A stretch of DNA of 64,000 nt from Phytoseiulus persimilis. Lineage: Eukaryota; Arthropoda; Arachnida; Mesostigmata; Phytoseiidae. A program made the position numbers and the translations under genes. The notes beneath the pieces were generated by a model. It saw only the letters and a program-made list of their open reading frames with translations, did no database searches and was not told the origin of the DNA. Positions 58,895 through 64,000 of this stretch are shown here, piece by piece (position 1 is the stretch's first letter; each line of letters begins with the position of its first letter). The stretch lies in NCBI GenBank assembly GCA_037576195.1, contig CM075104.1, positions 24,878,211-24,942,210 of the forward strand, given 5' to 3'.

Positions 58895-59463
58895 GAATCC
58901 AGGAGGTGTCGTTCCCGTAGATGGGGTCTTCGACAAGCGATGGAAGTTTTCGAGAAATCTCATCGTAGCATCGCTGATCGATTTCAAAGCTTCTGTTCAG
59001 AGAGAGTGCGGTTCGGAAATATCATGGCAACTGTGCAGGGAGTATCGCTGCGAATCCATGAATTCTTGCTGTCACATTTGAAGAACGAAGAAATTCTGAG
59101 GACGAGGAGAACCTGAATGATGAAGATCTCGTTCAGTCATGTGACGAGGCCGGCGTCGCGGATCCTCGTTCCTGGGAAGAGGGCAAACGCTCCGGATTCC
59201 CTCCTCCTGCAGCGGATTCAACTTACAGGAGTCCGTCGATTACGGAGTAGAGGGAAGCTGAAAGCGAGGAACAGGCGAGTGTCGACAACGAGCCAAATGA
59301 CCCGTCATCTCCTGGGGGAGCTTGGCGTGCCGTCGAAGCTCTCCAATTGCTTGCGCTCACGCTGAGCTTGCCTCCGGACAACACAAAGCTTGCTTTTCCG
59401 GCGTGGGTGAAGCGAGTCCTAGATCATGTTGAAGAAGGGCAAACCACTCCTCCTATTTGTTAA
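58895..59463 (+). pseudogene. Frameshifted coding-like remnant of unknown family
   Basis: One frame is open from 58,895 to a TGA at 59,114 and reads like protein: MEVFEKSHRSIADRFQSF, then FGNIMATVQGVSLRIHEFLL. A second frame, open from 59,062, takes over with an acidic disordered stretch (SEDEENLNDEDLVQSCDEAG). It meets a TAG at 59,248 and continues to a TAA at 59,461 with WRAVEALQLLALTLSLPPDN and AFPAWVKRVLDHVEEG. The hand-over around 59,085-59,100 has no GT-AG intron, so a single-base indel plus a nonsense change is the simplest reading. The family is not recognised. It could be a host-gene pseudogene or the ORF1 of an extinct element. Confidence 0.3.
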
Positions 59464-61134
59464 TTCCCAAATTACAGCGTCGGGAGGGATACTGCGAGTC
59501 TTCGAGAACATAATCCAAACCAGCAATAAGTATCAATGCTGTTCGCTCTTCCGTTGTTCGGCAATGAGAAGCTTACGCAAAGCTTGTTTGATCCTACGTT
59601 GTGCCGCCTACTCTCGCTTCGAGCTCAATCATCGCACGTTTTCTGGTGTTTTCGTTATCGTTCCTCCCGTTACGGCTCGAGCCGCGTCCCCGTCTCGGAG
59701 CTTTGATTTTAGTGGAATTCGCAACACACGCTTCGGTGTCGAGTCCTGGAGGCCGATCTGTTTTCAGGGAATGGTTCACGAGAAATGCCCCGAGTCCGAC
59801 TGACGCTTAAATGATAGCTCGTAAGGATTTTCTCAGGTTCCCTCGTTCCCAGGCACCCACTTTTGGAATCATTCTCTGAGTATCGGAGAGGAACTGATGC
59901 GCCGTTCATTGTATATGGTTCACTGTACAGATAGATCCTTCGTGGTCCTGGGTTTTACAGGCGGCGTCGGGAGAGTATACTCGAATCTAACTCGTCGTGT
60001 GAGCTGATGAACAGTAGGTGCCTCGGGCTGATCGTTTCGCAGAGAACACCCATACATGGTTCCCACGGTCAACAGGACTTCCTCCAGAGATTGCGGATTT
60101 CCTCGTGGATCTTGCTGACCTAAATGCCTTCCTGGTGGAAGTTAACTCAAACTCCTTTCCCGGTCCTAAATCCCAGGCCCGTCCCGAAATCCCTGATTCT
60201 CCTTTTCTCGACCATCTCCTATGATCTTTCGTGTATAAATGTATTCGCTGAGTACTTGAAACGGTATGGCGAAGGTATCGGCAGATCTTCCGCCAAATCG
60301 TCTGATGACCGGGGATCCGACCGAAAGCAATTGGATCGTGTTCCCCACTCGAAAGAACGGAGGTGGCACGCTCGGGAAACATGCGCAGTCGGCTCAATTT
60401 GACTCGCGCCGGTGTGTTTCCTAGAGCAGCAGACGTCTCCTGACCCGACGAGCGCCGAGCGAGATACGGGAACTTCAAATACCTATATCCCCGCGAAATC
60501 GAGGATTTCGGAGCGCATGAAGTTAGCATTCAGAGGCTAACTCGCGATTTCAGCTCCCCGATGTAATCGTGTCTGCAGTAATAGCGGCATAAGAGGGGAG
60601 GGAGTGACCGTCCGCCGGATTCTGGCTGAGGAATATTCACGCCGGAATTGCCCGTTCTGAGCGCATCAAAACTCACCGTAACGAAGCTCTGCAGACTGGA
60701 TAGGGAAGATGGATTCGCGATCGTTACAGAAATAACTCTCTTCGTTCTGAATCAGCAGGGATATGAGCATCTGAAGTTTCCGAATTCTTTTTGACGCTCA
60801 ATGGTCAAGAAAAACGCTCCAAGTTTGACAAACACACCGGGGCGATTGCGAGTGCGCCGACTTGGCATGATGTGTTCTTTTGAAGGGAGAACACGATCCA
60901 ATCGTCGCCAGCCGAGTCCAGGACCGACGGCCAATTTGTCCGGGACGATTTGCGACTTTGAGTTCGCGCGAGTTTTCGGCTCATATGTGAATTGGTTCGA
61001 TTCGAAAGTGGGAGTCGCTACAGGAGGGACTGACAGCTGAAACACTGCCTGGGAGACCCGATCCCTCCACACAGCGTCCCGGCCAAAGGAACGATTCTTG
61101 ATTGGAGTCATTCGGGATTCTCTCTGTCGTTCCA
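59464..61134. other. Gene-free stretch
   Basis: There are short frames on both strands without motifs. Minus 59,987-60,529 is open for 180 codons but overlaps plus frames and has no recognisable domain. Confidence 0.5.
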
Positions 61135-61191
61135 AAAATTCATCTGAGAATCCTCCGATCGGAGCGAAAATTCATCTGAGAATCCTCCGAT
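61135..61191. repeat. Two exact 25-bp direct copies, 32-base period
   Basis: The 25-base word starting AAAATTCATCTGAGAATCC occurs at 61,135-61,159 and again, identical, at 61,167-61,191, with a 7-base spacer. Exact identity points to a recent slippage or unequal-exchange event. Nothing else in the neighbourhood repeats. Confidence 0.8.
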
Positions 61192-62900
61192 GGGGCTATC
61201 CCCATGAGTTTCCAGCCAGTAGGGCTCATCACCAGCAAAGTTTCGAGGACAAACACCAGCCGGAAGAGTCTCCGGATTTGCCTCACACAATAATAAAGGA
61301 AGCACCAGGTGACTGCGCAAGTGCTGGTTTCTTCAACCATATGTCACCGTATTCGGACCACTCACACACATTCGCACATTCGACCTACGAACTCGCCTGT
61401 GTTCTCGTTCAGAGATACTAGATCTATATTTGCATCGGCCACCCATATGGCAACTTGCGATGCCTCTTTGGATCGGAGGGTCACCTTCGTGCGCAGAACG
61501 GCGTCTCAGTGAGCACTTCAACATGATTCGTTTCCTAATTCCAGTGCTCCCTAGATGCAGTCAACGGACTGCTGGAGATCACTCCGCCTTTACACATTCT
61601 ACCGCTTCTCCCATGATCTGATAGGCCCCCTAATATCCTTCACCGACGAAATTCTCTCTTCTCGAGGCTCTACTCTTGATTCAATCACTCAAATGATGGG
61701 CCTCCTTTTCAACTCAGCCAGAGAGCGGCGATAATTCCTTCCCCGCAGTCCATGATTCTGTAATCTCTCCGCACACGGCGTTGAGGTAAAGCACAGGTGA
61801 TCGAATTCATGTTCACGATGTATTTTTCTCATTTCACGGGAGCTTCATTTCCACTTGTGCCCCATAGACCACCTCAAGTATCTCTCCCTTAGGATAGCCC
61901 CTATCAGTATTGCCTCATTCTACTTCTCAACTTGCATCATTGACGATCCAGGTTCAGCGCAAATGTTTTACCGTAGTTCTGGTGCCTGTATCGTCGATTA
62001 GGTGTCGGATTCGACCTTCCATGCAAGACCTCATTGAACACTTAAATTTCGCGACCCGTAACGATGCTGAAATTTCCTTTTGGTATCACTGAGGTATACT
62101 CCAAGTTCCACCGCTGTTCGCCATTGATCCCCGAGACTCGCTGCCAAAGACGCGAAAACAGAGGACCGAGAAACTCTGAAGACTTCGCGACGCGAAAGCA
62201 TCAGACTGCGGAATAAATGCCACAGCGGTGCTCAAAGAGTTGGTTAAGCACTCATCCATCAAGGGGGATTGAGTGTGATCACATTACGGAGTTATTGAGC
62301 ATTCTAGACTCACCCCAACCCAAGCTGGCCCAACATTGCTTTCGGCTCGCGGTATGATCTTCATATTGAAGCCACGAGGGCGTTGTAGTCGTTCTCGGCA
62401 TGAATGCTTCAATTTCGATGGTTTTGCTCCAGTCTTGTAGCTGATAGATGTGGCTAGCGGATGAACCAGGAGGATTGCAATCGGAACGCCTCTCAGCAGG
62501 ATTCGAGGCGAATCGATGTTGGCAAGCGCTCACCCAGCCACAAACTATATTTTTCAAACCCCCCTTCTGGAGCGGATTCAGTGACTCTATCGACGACATG
62601 GAACGGCAGAGCGTCCGTGAGACGGCACGGTGAAGCCCGGTTCCGCACTATGAATACATGGTTTCCGAACATCGTGCTCAGATAAGTTAAGATGTTTCTC
62701 AGCATCTCCTCTGGGATCTTTTCCGCGTGAATAATAAGATTCTCCACACTCCTACCCTCAGAGCCCATTTCCCTGTTCGATCGACTTGATTCCGCTGGCG
62801 CCGTTCACGCCGTAGTAAATGGCTGGGATAGACGGCTTGAGAGCATGCTTTTTGGAGTCCGATGCTGAACTGGAGCAATCGTCCAAAACGACCGGGAGCA
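61192..62900. other. Gene-free stretch
   Basis: Minus 62,493-62,768 is a 91-codon frame with some protein character (PEEMLRNILTYLSTMFGNHV), but no family or splice partner was found. Nothing else is supported. Confidence 0.45.
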
Positions 62901-63550
62901 ATGAGTGGTCCCGGTTAATCATCGATAGACCTGCGCTTCCGTTTGATGGAAAACGGAAATTCAAACCTTGGGAGCACTCAAGACGGACGATGAAGTCCCA
63001 GAGCGGATTGGTTCACCGCGATGTGCATCGAAAGACCGCTTGGCGCTCGTCACTTTTTTCTCTTCATCCCTTATGATGCAAAACAGTAAAGAATGATGAA
63101 GAAAATTCTTGTTCAGCTCACGGTGCTGCTCAATTCTGCTCATGACAATTTTTCGTCAATGTCCCATCGTTCCACTTCGAATTCGGGAAACCGCTGGAAA
63201 CAAGTCCGATATTCGCACTTGGAATCCGTAGCTCCAAATCTGTACTTGGAGTTTTTTGAAGACGCATTGAGTTTCTCAAGCAATGATAAGAGGTACAAGA
63301 AAGAGTACTATGACAGGAATTGTTCCTTACAGTGAAGTGGGCAGGAGTGACCTCCATCGTTTTCTCGTATCTGGCACCACGTCGGGAAAAAGTGAAAACA
63401 AGGAAGCAATATCTCAGAGCTCGGAGCTGTTGACATTCTCACTAGCGGGACACGATTGTCCAACCTCAATCGTTCCGACACCATGAATTTCCGTTTTCCG
63501 TCGAAAGGGAATGCAGGCCTGACCATCGATATTGCAATGGCATGATTCCA
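62901..63550. repeat. Diverged inverted repeat, arms about 100 bp apart by about 430 bp
   Basis: The plus strand at 62,901-63,000 and the minus strand at 63,550-63,440 resemble each other. The best part is ATCGAT...CCTGC..TTCC.TT..A.GGAAAACGGAAATTCA (62,921-62,963 and 63,530-63,484), in which GGAAAACGGAAATTCA is identical. Flanks align at perhaps 60%. In both arms one frame reads RPA(L/F)PFDGKRKF, in opposite directions. That could be a diverged pair of coding fragments, since a P-F-D-G-K-R segment followed by W is seen at the start of some retrotransposon Gag domains. It could also be the ends of an element. Confidence 0.5.
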
Positions 63551-64000
63551 GAACATCCGCTCTGTCTAATAACTTCTCCTCCTCCGGAGCTTGGCCGCGT
63601 TCCATGACAACGACCCTGTCCTGAGTCCTACGATATCGGGATCTGATGTCGCATTGAGAGGCTGAGAACGCTGGACTGACTGGGGCTTCGACATTCGAAG
63701 AAGTACTCCACAATGGGGTGGCACAGCAGTATGTGGTCTCTGATCTTCGAACTTCTATCCAGATACCTTGTATTTGACATCGGATCACAGTGCGTGCAAG
63801 GCGGCCGTCTCCAGATCCATCAAGTCCTGTCCTCGCTTGTTTTTGAGCGCATGCCACTTCAGCTCACGCAATTACTCGATCGAGTGTTCGACTTTTTGCG
63901 GATGGAGACTCTTCCACCAGGAAATCGGACAGGACACCCGCAAGTCTGCAACGCATCGGGTTCGATTTCTTTGATGAGAGATAGCAGATGCTGATTTATC
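63551..64000. other. Gene-free end of the window
   Basis: Minus-strand frames run through 63,414-63,857 (147 codons) without a known motif. Nothing is supported, and a feature cut by the window edge cannot be excluded. Confidence 0.4.

Noticed and set aside
63010-63040. VHRDVH, resembling the HRD loop of protein kinases
   Set aside because: The following residues do not give the kinase D-x-K-x-x-N pattern, and no DFG or glycine loop is nearby.

Overview
The window looks like animal nuclear DNA from a small arachnid, most likely a mesostigmatid (phytoseiid-type) mite. The grounds are the GT-AG introns of about 80-200 bp, AATAAA signals placed after stop codons, an ELOVL fatty-acid elongase of animal type, relics of hAT-like and non-LTR elements, and near-50% base composition by eye. 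The species is an inference. There are no operons, ribosome binding sites, tRNAs, rRNAs or CRISPR arrays that I can support.

Layout. 1-23 kb is essentially gene-free and holds only short repeats: a diverged 201-bp tandem duplication, a 31-bp triplet repeat, a 23-base poly-C tract, a GC-rich patch at 17.8-18.25 kb and a pair of back-to-back hairpins at 20.7 kb. 23-28 kb holds decayed coding sequence: an hAT-like transposase remnant on the minus strand, an unidentified open stretch, and a reverse-transcriptase thumb-like remnant. 28-36 kb is another desert. 36.4-36.8 kb is the 3' end of a 5'-truncated non-LTR element.

The genes lie between 37.8 and 56.9 kb. They are a complete two-exon ELOVL gene (37,865-38,822, +), two paralogous four-exon GNAT acetyltransferase genes on the minus strand (41,034-42,004 and 51,759-52,794), and a candidate two-exon small secreted cysteine peptide (56,498-56,842, +). 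None of the GNAT exons begins as a long ATG-initiated frame. I assembled both genes from splice sites, and every intron phase and several exon lengths match between the copies. Between the GNAT copies lies an 815-bp element whose ends are inverted arrays of 15-17 bp minisatellite units, which is the architecture of Foldback transposons.

56.9-64 kb is mostly empty. It has a frameshifted coding-like remnant at 58.9-59.5 kb and a diverged inverted repeat at 62.9/63.5 kb that can encode the same short peptide in opposite directions.

The genes do not form one pathway. The ELOVL makes very-long-chain fatty acids in the ER. The GNATs should be soluble acetyl-CoA-dependent enzymes of unknown substrate. 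The secreted peptide, if real, would act outside the cell. The strongest lead is the GNAT pair: its closest resemblance, from memory of family motifs, is to a common bacterial acetyltransferase type, which raises the question of old horizontal acquisition followed by intron gain and duplication.
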